Translations under genes and position numbers: made by a program
The notes under the pieces: model-generated
The model's input: only the letters and a program-made list of their open reading frames with translations
Told to the model about the DNA's origin: nothing
Database searches by the model: none
Source of the DNA: Amycolatopsis sp. DSM 110486
GTDB taxonomy: Bacteria; Actinomycetota; Actinomycetes; Mycobacteriales; Pseudonocardiaceae
Direction of reading: 5' to 3'
Length of the DNA: 64,000 nucleotides
NCBI RefSeq assembly: GCF_019468465.1
Contig: NZ_CP080519.1
Coordinates: forward strand, 9,541,001-9,605,000
Shown here: in pieces, positions 24,159 through 33,630 of the stretch
How the letters are laid out: every line of letters starts with the position of its first letter
Position numbering within the stretch: the stretch's first letter is position 1

Positions 24159-25744
24159 TCAGCAGTCCTGCTTGTCGACGCGGTCGACGAGCAGCGTCCG
24201 GATGAGACTCGCCGGTGCGGGAGGCGCGGGGTCGGGCCGGCCCCACGCCGTGATGGCCCCGGCGACGGCCTCGATCTGTTCCGTGGCCGGGGTTGTCGCG
24301 CCGGCGTCGAGGGTTTCGCGTAGCGCGGTGATGCCGTCGGTCGCGTCTTCGAGGGCGACGGCCGCGGGCAGTGCGGCCGCGGCCAGTCCGGCGAACGGCG
24401 GCGGATCCGCGAGGGCGGTCGTGACGGTGGCGCGGGTCTGGTGCACCGTGCGGTAAGTCTCGTCGCGGACGGCCTGGTACCCGGTCGGATTTCTGGTCGG
24501 CGCAACGGTTCGGCGGAGGTACACGACCACCTGGCGGGCGGTCGCGGCGAGATCGGCCTTGTCGGGCAAGGCGTACCGGCCGGGCCAAAGCAGGTAGCCG
24601 AACACGAGCGCGATCGCGCAGCCGAGCAGCGTGTCGGTGACGCGCACGAGCGGGAACTGCGCGTCCTCGGCTGCGATGCACGCGCTCAGCAGCGCCGAGG
24701 ACGTGACCCCGACGACGCTCAGCGCGTACAGCCTGGGCGCCACCAGCACCGCGAAGCCGATCGAGACCGCGGCGACCGCCGCGATCGGCCAGCCGGACCC
24801 AAATCCCAGCAAGGCCGCCATCGCCACGAGCGCGCCGCCCACCGTCCCCGCCACGCGGTTGACCGTGCGCACGAACACCGTGCCGTACTCGGTGCGAACG
24901 ACGACGGCGACCGTCAGCGGGAGCCAGTACCCGTGCCCTCGGTGGTGCACCAGCCCGGCGAGCAGTGTCGCGATGGCCATGCACCAGGACAGGCGCACGC
25001 CCGCGAACACCACCGATCGCCGGCCGAGGGTCCGCGCCGCGGCAGCCGCGCGCTGTCGCAACGGGAGCGCCACGACGACGTCGTGACTGCCGAACCCGGG
25101 GAGCCGACCGGACCGCACCTCGGCGGCGCCGCCCGTGCCGCGCTCGAGAGTTCGGGTGACGCCCGACCTTCGACGTAGTACGTAGCCGCGCGTGCCGCCG
25201 TCTCCTGCGCCGCGGCCAGCGCGATCAGCAGGTCCCGGTGCCGTCGCGGAGCTCTCAACCGGTGGTCGAGCACGGCGGCGTGGGCACCCGCGCTGCACGC
25301 CGCCAACTCGACCCGGAGCCGCGCCGCCGGCCCGGTCCCGACGGCGTCCAGGAGGTCCGCGCAAGCGCGGAACACCTCCGCGATCGCCTGCCGCTCGTGA
25401 CTCCGCCGCCGCACCGCCCACGGCAGCAGCGCCGGCACCGACACGATCGCGGTCGCCAGCAGGTACCACGCCGACTGCTCCCACCACGGCATCGTCACCC
25501 CGCTGAACTGCGCGAACGCCGTGCCGATCACGGCCATCACCGCACCGGCCGTGAACATCGGGCCCAGCGCCCCGACCATCCCGCAGACCAGCGCCACCCC
25601 GGCGGCGACGGCGACCTGACCCGCCAGGGCACCCGCCACGGCGCCGAGTCCCAGCCCGGCCACGGCACCCAGGCCCTGGCTCGTCAGGGCGAGGGCGCGG
25701 GTGCGGTACCGCGTCCCGGACGGAGGACGCGCCGATGGCCCCAC
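24159..25744 (-). pseudogene. FUSC-family transporter with a frameshift
   Basis: Two frames together make one FUSC (aromatic-acid/fusaric-acid efflux) protein of about 530 residues. The N-terminal frame (25744 to about 25170) has helices such as GLGLGAVAGALAGQVAVAAG and ends at ATYYVEGR; the match then continues one base out of phase from SGVTRTLERG, through HRGHGYWLPLTVAVVVRTEY and a second set of membrane helices to DRVDKQDC. The shift lies near 25165-25172 in a CGGGCG run. It may be a true mutation or a sequencing error. If intact, it would export organic acids. Confidence 0.8.
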
Positions 25745-25831
25745 TCACGTCCCCACCTCCCCGATCCGCAGCAGGGACATGCTACGCGGGACCCGGCGTT
25801 TACTCCACTGTGGACGGACGCGGCCGGCAGG

Positions 25832-27526
25832 TCAGAACGTGAGGCTGCGCGCGAGGACGTCCTTGCGCACCTTGCCCATCGCGTTGCGCGGCAGCTCCGG
25901 CACCAGCTCCAGGCGCGTGGGCCAGTACCACTCCGTCATGCCGAGTGTGGCGAGGTGGTCACGCAGGCCCGCGAGCGTCGGCGGCTCGGCAGCGGCCACG
26001 ACGACCGCCGCGGGCAGCTCGCCGCCGGAGGTGTCCGGGTAGCCGACGAGCGCGACGTCGCGGACGGCCGGGTGCTCCAGCAGCGCGGACTCCACGTCGG
26101 CCGCCGGGATCATGAGCACGCCGCCGATGCGGTCGGCGTCGCGGCCCAGGAGACGGATGCCGCCGCGGCCGTCGGGGATCGCGAGGTCACCCGTGTCGTA
26201 CCAGCCGTCGTCGTGGTCGGCCGCCACGGTGAGCTCACCGGTGTCCCGCCCGACGGTGGCCAGGCAGACGGTGGCACCCCGGACGTAGAGCCGGCCCGGC
26301 CGTTCCGCGGTGATTTCCCCCAGGTCGGACCGCAGATCGAGTTCGCTGCCCCGGGAGATCCGGCCGACGCTGTGCAGCGCCCAGTCCGGCGGGTCGTCGG
26401 CGCGCATGAGGGTGCCGCCGGACTCGGTCATGCCCCAGCACGTGCGCAGCGGCACGCCCAGGGCGCGGGCGACGTCGGCGACGAGCGCGGCGGGAGTCGC
26501 GGTGCCGAGCGTCGTCACGGTGCGCAGCCGGCCGGGCCGCGCGTACGGCAGCAGCTGGGTCAGGAACACCGGCGCGATCAGCAGCTGCGTCACGGCCGTC
26601 TGTTCGAGGTAGGCGCCGATGGCTTCGGGTTCCCAGCGGTCCGCGACGACCCCGCAGCCGCCGGTGAGCAACGGGCGCATGAGGCAGTGGAAGATGCCGC
26701 CGGTGTGGGTGAGGGAGTGCGGGGTGAAGAACCGCTCGGCCGGTCCCTGGTCGTCGGCCGTGATGTGTGCGGCGGCGGTGGCGTACTCGGTGTTGAGGGT
26801 GTGCAGCGCGCCCTTCGGCCGGCCGGCGGTGCCGGAGGTGAAGAGCACCAGGCAGACCTGGTCGGGGTCTGGCCGGGCGTCCTCCAGGGCGACGGCGTGC
26901 CGCGTTTCCCACGGTTGTTCGAAGTGCTTCGTAAAGTCGACCTCGTCCGCCGCGACCCGCGAGCCCAGCACGACCCGATGCCGCAGCTTCGGCAGCCGCG
27001 GGACCATCTCCGCCAGGGCCGCCGCGTGATCGTAGCCGTCAAAGACGCCGGCCGTCACGCACACCGCCGCGCCGACCCGGGCGAGCACGCGCTCCAGCTC
27101 GCGCGACCGGATCGTCGGCATCACGGGCGCCACCAGCGCGCCGACCCGGAAACAGGCCAGCAGCAACGGATTGACCTGCCACACGTTCGGCAGCTGCACG
27201 GCCACGACCTGCCCCGGCCCCACACCCAGCTCGGTCAGCGCCCCGGCGTACCGCTCCACGCACCGCGCGTACTCGCGATAGGTCAACCGCGTCGTTTCGC
27301 CCGTCGCCGTCTGCAGCGCGATGAGGGCGGGCGCGTCCGGAGACTCGTCTCGCCACCGCACGAGGTCCTGCAGCGGATTTCCGTCCCGCCACACGCCTTC
27401 CGCGCGAAACCGGTCCACAACGGACGGTGGCGGCCGGAGGCTGAACACCGTCCGCCCCGGTCCTGGCGTGAACACGTCGGTGATGGCCGGCCCCTTCGGC
27501 TCGCAGGCGGTGAACAGCACGACCAC
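25832..27526 (-). CDS. class I acyl-CoA ligase (AMP-binding), AliA-like
   Basis: A protein of up to 564 residues with the adenylation motif LVLFTSGTAGRPKG, the A5 motif WGMTESGGT, the hinge GWYDTGDLAI..GGIRLLGRD, and the C-terminal catalytic Lys in PRNAMGKVRKD. Overall it resembles cyclohexanecarboxylate- or medium-chain-acyl-CoA ligases (AliA/FadK type). Starts at GTG 27526 or GTG 27520 are both possible; no strong ribosome binding site decides. It is transcribed alone, divergent from a membrane protein. Substrate not deducible. Confidence 0.85.
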   Translation of the reverse strand: MVVLFTACEPKGPAITDVFTPGPGRTVFSLRPPPSVVDRFRAEGVWRDGNPLQDLVRWRDESPDAPALIALQTATGETTRLTYREYARCVERYAGALTELGVGPGQVVAVQLPNVWQVNPLLLACFRVGALVAPVMPTIRSRELERVLARVGAAVCVTAGVFDGYDHAAALAEMVPRLPKLRHRVVLGSRVAADEVDFTKHFEQPWETRHAVALEDARPDPDQVCLVLFTSGTAGRPKGALHTLNTEYATAAAHITADDQGPAERFFTPHSLTHTGGIFHCLMRPLLTGGCGVVADRWEPEAIGAYLEQTAVTQLLIAPVFLTQLLPYARPGRLRTVTTLGTATPAALVADVARALGVPLRTCWGMTESGGTLMRADDPPDWALHSVGRISRGSELDLRSDLGEITAERPGRLYVRGATVCLATVGRDTGELTVAADHDDGWYDTGDLAIPDGRGGIRLLGRDADRIGGVLMIPAADVESALLEHPAVRDVALVGYPDTSGGELPAAVVVAAAEPPTLAGLRDHLATLGMTEWYWPTRLELVPELPRNAMGKVRKDVLARSLTF

Positions 27527-27608
27527 GCTACGGTCCCCGCCCCACCCGGCCCGAGGCCCCGCCGGGCAAAGTTTTCCGGCCGACCGGGCAACGCGATCCG
27601 CCCTTCGC

Positions 27609-27618
27609 ACGTATACGT
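27609..27618. promoter_or_regulatory. 10-base palindrome between divergent genes
   Basis: ACGTATACGT lies 21 bases before the start of the 27639 gene, within the 112-base divergent spacer. Its TATAC centre could overlap a -10 element, and the symmetry suggests an operator. Weak evidence. Confidence 0.3.
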
Positions 27619-27638
27619 CTCGAATCGAGGGGGAACGG

Positions 27639-28412
27639 ATGCCCGATCCGACCGACGCCGAGATCAAGGCGGCCGGCCGATGGCTGGAGAAGCACGACGT
27701 CCCGGCGAGCCGGCTCACGCCGTTTCTCGCGCGGCGGCTCGGCGTGCGCGCAGGTGCGCGACCCGGGCCGACGTGGTCCGGAATGCTCGCCGGCCTGCTG
27801 GTGATCGCGTTCGGCTCGTTCGCGATGCAGTTCTTGTCACTGCTGCCCGGAATCGACCACGACGACCTGCCTGAGGGCCGCACCACCTTCTGCCTCTTCG
27901 CCGGGCTGCAGCTCACCCTCTGGCTGCCCGTGCGGTGGGCCAACCGGCGCACCGCGGCCTGGCTCGGCGCCCCGACGCCCGCGCAGCGACCTTCGTGGCA
28001 CGAGGTGCTGAACGGGTGGTACGTCGCGGCCGCCGTGGTCACATTCGGCGGCGGCGCCGGCCTGGCGGTGGCGATGGTCGTGTCGTCCGGCAGCGTCTGG
28101 GCGCTGTTGTGGCTCGGGCTGCTGACGCTCGGCGCGGCCGTGGTGGCGGCAGTGCTGACCGACGTGCTGACGCGGCCGGTGCTCGCCGACGACGAGCTCT
28201 CCCGCTCCGTCGACGGAATCCTCCGCCGTAACGAGCCCTACTTCGCGCTGCCGGCGTTCTACGCGCTACCGGTGGTCGCCGACCTGGCGACGACCAACCG
28301 GCAGCCGCCCGGGTTCGTGCCGTGGCTGATCGTGTACGTAGTGGTCGCCGTCGGCGCGCAGGCGGCAGGGCTGGACCGGCACCGGCGCCGGGCCCTGACC
28401 GTGGCCGCCTGA
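27639..28412 (+). CDS. multi-pass membrane protein of unknown function
   Basis: A 257-residue protein. A short cytoplasmic N-terminus (AEIKAAGRWLEKHDVPASRL) is followed by about six membrane helices, among them MLAGLLVIAFGSFAMQFLSL and VWALLWLGLLTLGAAVVAAV. ATG 27639 has GGGGGAA upstream. No transporter signature is recognised. Its 3' 147 bases overlap the reading frame of the flavin reductase on the opposite strand. Confidence 0.7.
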   Translation: MPDPTDAEIKAAGRWLEKHDVPASRLTPFLARRLGVRAGARPGPTWSGMLAGLLVIAFGSFAMQFLSLLPGIDHDDLPEGRTTFCLFAGLQLTLWLPVRWANRRTAAWLGAPTPAQRPSWHEVLNGWYVAAAVVTFGGGAGLAVAMVVSSGSVWALLWLGLLTLGAAVVAAVLTDVLTRPVLADDELSRSVDGILRRNEPYFALPAFYALPVVADLATTNRQPPGFVPWLIVYVVVAVGAQAAGLDRHRRRALTVAA

Positions 28413-29015
28413 AGCGATGGCGGGCGTCTCGGACCGGAAGCTGTGCCCGAGGTGCTCGCCGAGGCCGAAGTAGTGGCGGAAGTTGTAGATCAGCGGGCTC
28501 CACTTCGCGGGATCCACGTGCTGGGTACCGGGCACGACCAGCTCCGGCGCGCAGTGCACCCGCAGCACGTCGGCCTCGATGACGAGGAACCCGGCGCGCT
28601 CGCGGATGGCGGCCGCGCGGGCTTCCAGCTGCAGCGGGCATTCGGCGATGCGCGGCGGCCGGACCAGCTCGGCCGGTTGTGGCCGCAGACCGGCCGCGGC
28701 GAACTTGTCGGGCTCGTGCCGGAACCGGTCGCGTTTGTGCTTGGGCACCGGGTCCGCGCCCGTCAGCGGGGCGAGCCGCTCCACCGCGGCCCATTGGCCG
28801 GGACCGGGCAGGTTGATCACGAGGTCGGGACGCGAGGTGAGGTTGCGCGCGCCGTGGCCGCAGCGGGCCAGCCCGAGCACCACGACCTCACCGAGCGCCC
28901 AGGCCGACGACATCGGCGTGATGTTCGGGGAGCCGTCGGCGTTTTCTGTGGTCAGCAAGGCGACCGGTGTGCCGAAGTACAGGATGCTGGGGGCAATCGC
29001 GACATGATCGTTCAC
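28266..29015 (-). CDS. flavin reductase family protein with antisense C-terminal extension
   Basis: A 249-residue frame of the flavin-reductase split-barrel family (VALLTTENADGSPNITPMSS, LVINLPGP, FLVIEADVLRVHCAPELVVP, and the typical end YNFRHYFGLGEHLGHSFRSE). Relatives end close to this last motif at about 205 residues. Here the frame runs on for another 45 residues into the antisense of the neighbouring membrane-protein gene, as if the original stop had been lost. It probably binds FMN. The extension has low complexity and may be disordered. Confidence 0.75.
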   Translation of the reverse strand: MNDHVAIAPSILYFGTPVALLTTENADGSPNITPMSSAWALGEVVVLGLARCGHGARNLTSRPDLVINLPGPGQWAAVERLAPLTGADPVPKHKRDRFRHEPDKFAAAGLRPQPAELVRPPRIAECPLQLEARAAAIRERAGFLVIEADVLRVHCAPELVVPGTQHVDPAKWSPLIYNFRHYFGLGEHLGHSFRSETPAIASGGHGQGPAPVPVQPCRLRADGDHYVHDQPRHEPGRLPVGRRQVGDHR

Positions 29016-29070
29016 GAGCGCCCACGCTAGGGGCGCGGCGCTTCGGCCCCGGCCGAAGCGATCGGCGGCC

Positions 29071-29601
29071 TCAGAACTCCTCGGCGATCGACGACCAGAA
29101 GCGCAGTGCCGCTCGTTCCATCTCCAGCCCGAGCCGCAGCGGGATCATGCGGCGCGCGTACTGGGGCTCGGAACCGAAGCGGCGCTGCATGTCCTCGTAC
29201 ACGGAGATGCGTTCTTCGTGCTGTTTGATCTGCTCGCGCGCCAGGTTCACGATGTTGCCGGAGTCGCCGAGCTCGTTGAAAAAGAGCTTCATCTCGGCGA
29301 TGTCGCGCATCTCGAAATGCTCGTGCGTGGGCGCGGCGAGCCACGCCCGCACGGCTTCGCGGCCTTCGTCGGTGAGGCTGTAGACCTTGCGCCGGCGCCC
29401 GGTCTGCTCGGTCTCGACCTCCAACAGCCCCATGCGCTCCAGCCGCTCCGGCTCCGAGTACAGCTGCGCGTGGGGGAAGGACCAGAAGTACCCCACCGAG
29501 TGTCCGACGGCGCGCTTGAGGTCGTACGGCGTGGACGGGCCACGCAGCCCGATCGTCCCCAGCACGACGTACGAAGTCGTGCTCAACCGTCCGCTTGACA
29601 T
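29071..29601 (-). CDS. PadR-family transcriptional regulator
   Basis: A 176-residue PadR protein: winged helix at residues 5-80 (VLGTIGLRGPSTPYDLKRAV, SFPHAQLYSEPERLERMGLL) and a C-terminal Vir_act_alpha_C dimerisation helix region. ATG 29601 gives the usual length. It is divergent from the six-gene CoA-ligase/Mo-hydroxylase operon, with 94 bases between them that contain an inverted repeat, so it is the likely regulator of that operon. Several PadR proteins respond to phenolic acids. Confidence 0.9.
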   Translation of the reverse strand: MSSGRLSTTSYVVLGTIGLRGPSTPYDLKRAVGHSVGYFWSFPHAQLYSEPERLERMGLLEVETEQTGRRRKVYSLTDEGREAVRAWLAAPTHEHFEMRDIAEMKLFFNELGDSGNIVNLAREQIKQHEERISVYEDMQRRFGSEPQYARRMIPLRLGLEMERAALRFWSSIAEEF

Positions 29602-29631
29602 GCCCTCGACCCTACCGTAATTTCGCCCATA

Positions 29632-29658
29632 GTCCGAAACAGACGATTCGATTCGGAC
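29632..29658. promoter_or_regulatory. inverted repeat in the PadR/operon spacer
   Basis: GTCCGAA at 29632-29638 and TTCGGAC at 29652-29658 form a perfect 7-base dyad with 13 bases between. It lies in the divergent spacer and is a good candidate for the PadR operator. Confidence 0.5.
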
Positions 29659-29695
29659 CATCGATCTCCGGATCTCCGGGAGTGAGAGTGCGCCG

Positions 29696-31249
29696 ATGGA
29701 CTTGGTGAAATCCTTCCGCTGGACAGCCGAGCGGTACCCGCATCGCCGGGCCGTGGGTGGCCGGCATCCGATGACCTACGCCCAATGGGACGACCGCACT
29801 GACCGCCTGGCCGGTGCGCTGACCCGGCTGGGCGTGCGCCCGGGCGACCACGTCGCGCTCCTCCTCGCCGGCGGGGAGCCGCTCGCGAGCCTGCACCTCG
29901 CCGTGCAGAAGACCGGGGCGATCTCCGTTCCGCTGTCCACGCGGTTCAGCGCCGACGACGTGGCCTACTGCCTGCGCGACTGCTCCCCCGCCCTGCTGAT
30001 CACCGACAACACCACCGACACCACGGTCGCCGGCATCGCCGAGCTGCCGGCCCGCGCATACTCCGGAGCGGCGCTGGATGCACCCGACCGGGTGACGCCG
30101 CTGGCGCGGCTGCTCGACTCCCCCGCGCCGAAGCACCAGCCGGCCGATGGCGACACGAGCGTCATGCTCTACACGTCCGGCACCACGGGCCGGCCGAAAG
30201 GTGTGCCGCGCCGCCACTCCGCCGAGCACGCGGCCGCGGTGGCGCACCTGATCCAGACCCAGCACCGCCCTGGCGAGGTCGCGCTCGGCGTGATGCCGAT
30301 GTTCCACACCATGGGCATGCGCGCGCTGCTGGCCAGCATCCTCGCGGCGGGCACCTGGGTGCCGCAGGAGAAGTTCGACGCCGAGGAGTCGCTGGAGCTC
30401 ATCACCGGGGAAGACGTGAGCGCGCTCTACCTGGTGCCCACCGCGTACTGGTCGCTGGTCCACACAGGACGGCTGGCCGAAGCGAAGTCCGTGCGGCGGC
30501 TGGCCTACGCGGGCGCGTCGATGACGCCCGCGCTCGCCGAACGGCTCGACGCCGAGCTGCACCCGGAGGTGTTCGTCAACCACTTCGGCAGCACGGAGAT
30601 CTACACCTTCACGATCGGGCCCGACGTGCGCCGCAAACCGGGCTGCGCCGGCCGCGCCGGGGTCTTCTCCCGCGTCCGCCTGGTCAGCCCGGCCGAGGGC
30701 GCGTCACCGGACGACCTCGTGGCGCCGGGCGAACCGGGCCAGGTGGCGGTGTCGCTCGAGAGCCCGGAGGCGTTCAGCGGGTACTGGCACCGGCCCGACG
30801 CCGACGCGAAGTCGCTGCGCGCCGGCTGGTACTTCACCGGCGACCTCGCGACCGAGGACGAGGACGGCGACCTGTGGGTCGCGGGCCGTGTGGACGACAT
30901 GATCAACTCCGGCGGCGAGAACATCTACCCCGAGGACATCGAAGACGCCCTCGTGCGCTGCCCGGCCGTCGCCGAGATCGTGGTCGCCGGGCTCCCCGAC
31001 GACCGTTGGGGCAGCGCGGTCACGGCGTTCGTCGTGCCCTCGGCCGGGTACCGGCCCGAGGAAACGCTGGCACAGCTGGAGTCCTACGCGCGGGAACACT
31101 CGGGACTGCCGTCGCTGAAACGGCCCAAGCGCTACCTGGCCGTGGCCGGTATCCCCAAGTCGGCCGTCGGCAAGATCCTGCGCCGCGAGCTGACCGCGGG
31201 CCACTACCGCCGGCTGGCGCAGCTCGTGCCGGGCAAGGAGCGCGCATGA
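29696..31249 (+). CDS. acyl-CoA ligase, probable 2-furoyl-CoA synthetase
   Basis: A 517-residue class I adenylate-forming enzyme: VMLYTSGTTGRPKG, HFGSTEIYTF (A5), GWYFTGDLATEDEDGDLWVA with GRVDDMINSGGENIYP, and catalytic Lys in PKSAVGKILRRE. It would activate an organic acid to its CoA thioester in the cytoplasm. As the first gene of an operon with a molybdenum hydroxylase and a crotonase, it corresponds to HmfD of the furoate pathway. It overlaps the next gene by ATGA. Other aromatic acids cannot be excluded by sequence alone. Confidence 0.85.
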   Translation: MDLVKSFRWTAERYPHRRAVGGRHPMTYAQWDDRTDRLAGALTRLGVRPGDHVALLLAGGEPLASLHLAVQKTGAISVPLSTRFSADDVAYCLRDCSPALLITDNTTDTTVAGIAELPARAYSGAALDAPDRVTPLARLLDSPAPKHQPADGDTSVMLYTSGTTGRPKGVPRRHSAEHAAAVAHLIQTQHRPGEVALGVMPMFHTMGMRALLASILAAGTWVPQEKFDAEESLELITGEDVSALYLVPTAYWSLVHTGRLAEAKSVRRLAYAGASMTPALAERLDAELHPEVFVNHFGSTEIYTFTIGPDVRRKPGCAGRAGVFSRVRLVSPAEGASPDDLVAPGEPGQVAVSLESPEAFSGYWHRPDADAKSLRAGWYFTGDLATEDEDGDLWVAGRVDDMINSGGENIYPEDIEDALVRCPAVAEIVVAGLPDDRWGSAVTAFVVPSAGYRPEETLAQLESYAREHSGLPSLKRPKRYLAVAGIPKSAVGKILRRELTAGHYRRLAQLVPGKERA

Positions 31250-33630
31250 CGGCGGCCCGCATCGAAGACGTTCCCTTGCTGTGCGGCAAGGGGAAGTTCC
31301 TCGACGACCTCGATCCGATGCGCGGCTCGCTGGTCGCGGCGGTCGTGCGCAGCCCGCACCCGCACGCGCGCATCCGGTCCGTCGAGCTGTCGCGCGCCCG
31401 GGCGCACCCGGGCGTCGCGGTGGTCCTCGGCCCGGACGACGTACTCGCGGCGCTGAAGCCGTTCCCCCTCTCGCTCAACACACCGATCCGCTACTACCCC
31501 ACCGGGACCGACAAGGTGCGATTTGTCGGCGAGCCCGTGGCCGTCGTCGTCGCGACCGACCGCTACACGGCCGAGGACGCGGCGGAACTGGTCGAAGTGG
31601 ACTACGAGCCGCTACCGCCCGTGGTCGACTCCACGCGCGCGATCGCCGAGGACGCACCGTTGCTGCACGAGGAGCTGGGCAGCAACGTCGCCACCGACCG
31701 CACGTTCAGCTTCGGTCCCGTCGACGAGATCTTCGCCGCCGCCGCGCACGTGGTGACCGGCGAATACCGGTTCCCGCGCTACACGTCGGCACCCATGGAG
31801 TGTTACTCGGTCGTCGCGGAGTGGCTTGAGGACGCCGACGGACCGGGTGTCACCGCGTGGGCCAACTTCCACGGGCCGTTCTCCATGGTCCCGGTGCTGG
31901 CGGCGGGCCTCGGGCTGCCGACGTCGCGAGTGCGGCTGCGCGTGCCTGCGGACATCGGCGGCAGCTTCGGCATCAAGTCGGGCATCTACCCCTACGTCGC
32001 GCTGATGGCCTTGGCCAGCAAGCACTGCGGCCGGCCGGTGCGCTGGACCGAGGACCGCGTGGAGCACCTGCTGTCGAGCTCGGCGGGTTCGGACCGGTGG
32101 ATGCGGTTCGAGGCGGCCGTCGACGCCGACGGCAAAGTCGAGGCCCTGCGCGCCGACCTCGTCGACAACGTCGGCGCGTACCTGCGCCCGCCCGAGCCCA
32201 GCACGCTCTATCGCTGCTTCGGCAACATCACCGGCGCGTACGGCATCGGCGCGGTGGCGATCCGGGCCCGGGCGGTGGTCACAAACAAGACGCCCACCGG
32301 CCTCAACCGCGGCTTCGGCGGCCAGCAGCTCTACTTCGGGCTCGAGCGGATCATGGACCGCGTCGCCCGCGAGCTCGACCTCGACCCCGCGGAGATCCGG
32401 CGGCGCAACCTGATCCAGGCCGGCTCGTTCCCGTACCACACGCCCAGCGGCGGCGTGTACGACTCGGGCGACTACCCGCGGGCGTTCGAGCTGGCCCTGC
32501 GCAACGCCGACTACGAGAAGCTGTGCGAGCGCCGGCGGCAGGCTCGTGAAGCCGGCGAGTACTTCGGCATCGGCATGGCGACGATCGTCGACCCGTCGGC
32601 GACCAACATCGGCTACGTCGGTCTCGCCACCCCGGCCGAGCAGCGCGCGAGTGGGCGCGGGAAGTCGGGCAGCACGGAGCACGTCCGGATCAGCGTCGAC
32701 CCGCAGGGCGTGGTGTCGGTGCTGCTGGGCACGGTGCCGCAGGGCCAGGGACACGCCACGGTCGCGCGCCAGCTCGTGGCCCAGCGGCTGGGGCTGCCGC
32801 AGGAGTCCGTGCGGCCGGTGGTCGAGATGGACACGGCCACCACACCGTGGACGATCACCTCCGGCAGCTACTCCTCGCGCTTCGCTCCCCTGCTCACCAG
32901 CGCGCTCGTCGCCGCGGCCGACAAGATCGCCGAGACGATCCGGGCCGCGGCCGGCGTGCTGCTCGACACGGATCCCGCCGGGCTGGAGCTGGCCGACGGG
33001 TTCGTGCGCGAACGCGACGCACCCGATCGGTGCGTGGCCTTCCGGCACGCCGCCGGGTTGGTGCACTGGGACCCCGGGTCACTGCCGGAAGGGGTGCCGG
33101 CGCGGCTGTACGAGGAGGCGGCGTTCAACCCGCCCCAGGCCAAAGCACCGTCCACAGGGGACCAGATCAACTCCAGCCTGTGCTACGGATTCGTCGCCGA
33201 GCTGGTCGCGGTGCGGATCGACCCGGTGAGCCTCGCCGTGGAGGTCGAGCTGGTGTCCACAGTGCACGACGCCGGCACGATCCTGAACCCGAAGCTGCTG
33301 GAGGGCCAGGTGCACGGGGCGCTCGCGCACGCCCTCGGCGGCGCGCTCTACGAAGAGCTCCGCTACGCCGATTCGGGCCAGCCCACGTCGGCGACCTTCA
33401 TGGACTACCTCTGCCCCACCAGCGCGGAAGCCAGCTACCCGCTGATCAGCGACCACCTCGAGACGCCCTCTCCGTTCACCACGCTCGGCGCGAAGGGCTG
33501 CGGCGAGGGCTCGAGCATGAGCCTGCCGGTGGCGATCGCCAACGCGGTCACCGACGCGCTCGGCGTCGAGGTCACGACCCTGCCCCTGCACGGCAACGTC
33601 GTGCACGAACTACTGGAAAGGAAGGCCTAA
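31246..33630 (+). CDS. xanthine-dehydrogenase-family Mo-binding subunit (HmfA-like)
   Basis: A 794-residue large subunit that holds the molybdopterin-cytosine-dinucleotide cofactor. Visible family motifs: GKGKFLDDLD near the start, FVGEPVAVVVA, the Mo-site stretch IGGSFGIKSG, NRGFGGQQLYFGLERIMD, and the C-terminal catalytic Glu in GAKGCGEGSSM. It hydroxylates or dehydrogenates a heteroaromatic or aldehyde substrate with water as the oxygen source. Overlaps at both ends (ATGA, TAATG) show strict co-translation with the ligase and crotonase, so its substrate is likely the CoA ester. Confidence 0.9.
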   Translation: MTAARIEDVPLLCGKGKFLDDLDPMRGSLVAAVVRSPHPHARIRSVELSRARAHPGVAVVLGPDDVLAALKPFPLSLNTPIRYYPTGTDKVRFVGEPVAVVVATDRYTAEDAAELVEVDYEPLPPVVDSTRAIAEDAPLLHEELGSNVATDRTFSFGPVDEIFAAAAHVVTGEYRFPRYTSAPMECYSVVAEWLEDADGPGVTAWANFHGPFSMVPVLAAGLGLPTSRVRLRVPADIGGSFGIKSGIYPYVALMALASKHCGRPVRWTEDRVEHLLSSSAGSDRWMRFEAAVDADGKVEALRADLVDNVGAYLRPPEPSTLYRCFGNITGAYGIGAVAIRARAVVTNKTPTGLNRGFGGQQLYFGLERIMDRVARELDLDPAEIRRRNLIQAGSFPYHTPSGGVYDSGDYPRAFELALRNADYEKLCERRRQAREAGEYFGIGMATIVDPSATNIGYVGLATPAEQRASGRGKSGSTEHVRISVDPQGVVSVLLGTVPQGQGHATVARQLVAQRLGLPQESVRPVVEMDTATTPWTITSGSYSSRFAPLLTSALVAAADKIAETIRAAAGVLLDTDPAGLELADGFVRERDAPDRCVAFRHAAGLVHWDPGSLPEGVPARLYEEAAFNPPQAKAPSTGDQINSSLCYGFVAELVAVRIDPVSLAVEVELVSTVHDAGTILNPKLLEGQVHGALAHALGGALYEELRYADSGQPTSATFMDYLCPTSAEASYPLISDHLETPSPFTTLGAKGCGEGSSMSLPVAIANAVTDALGVEVTTLPLHGNVVHELLERKA

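Noticed and set aside
25238..27874. Long plus-strand open frame across the FUSC and CoA-ligase genes
   Set aside because: Antisense shadow with biased composition; both strands' real products are clear in the minus frames.
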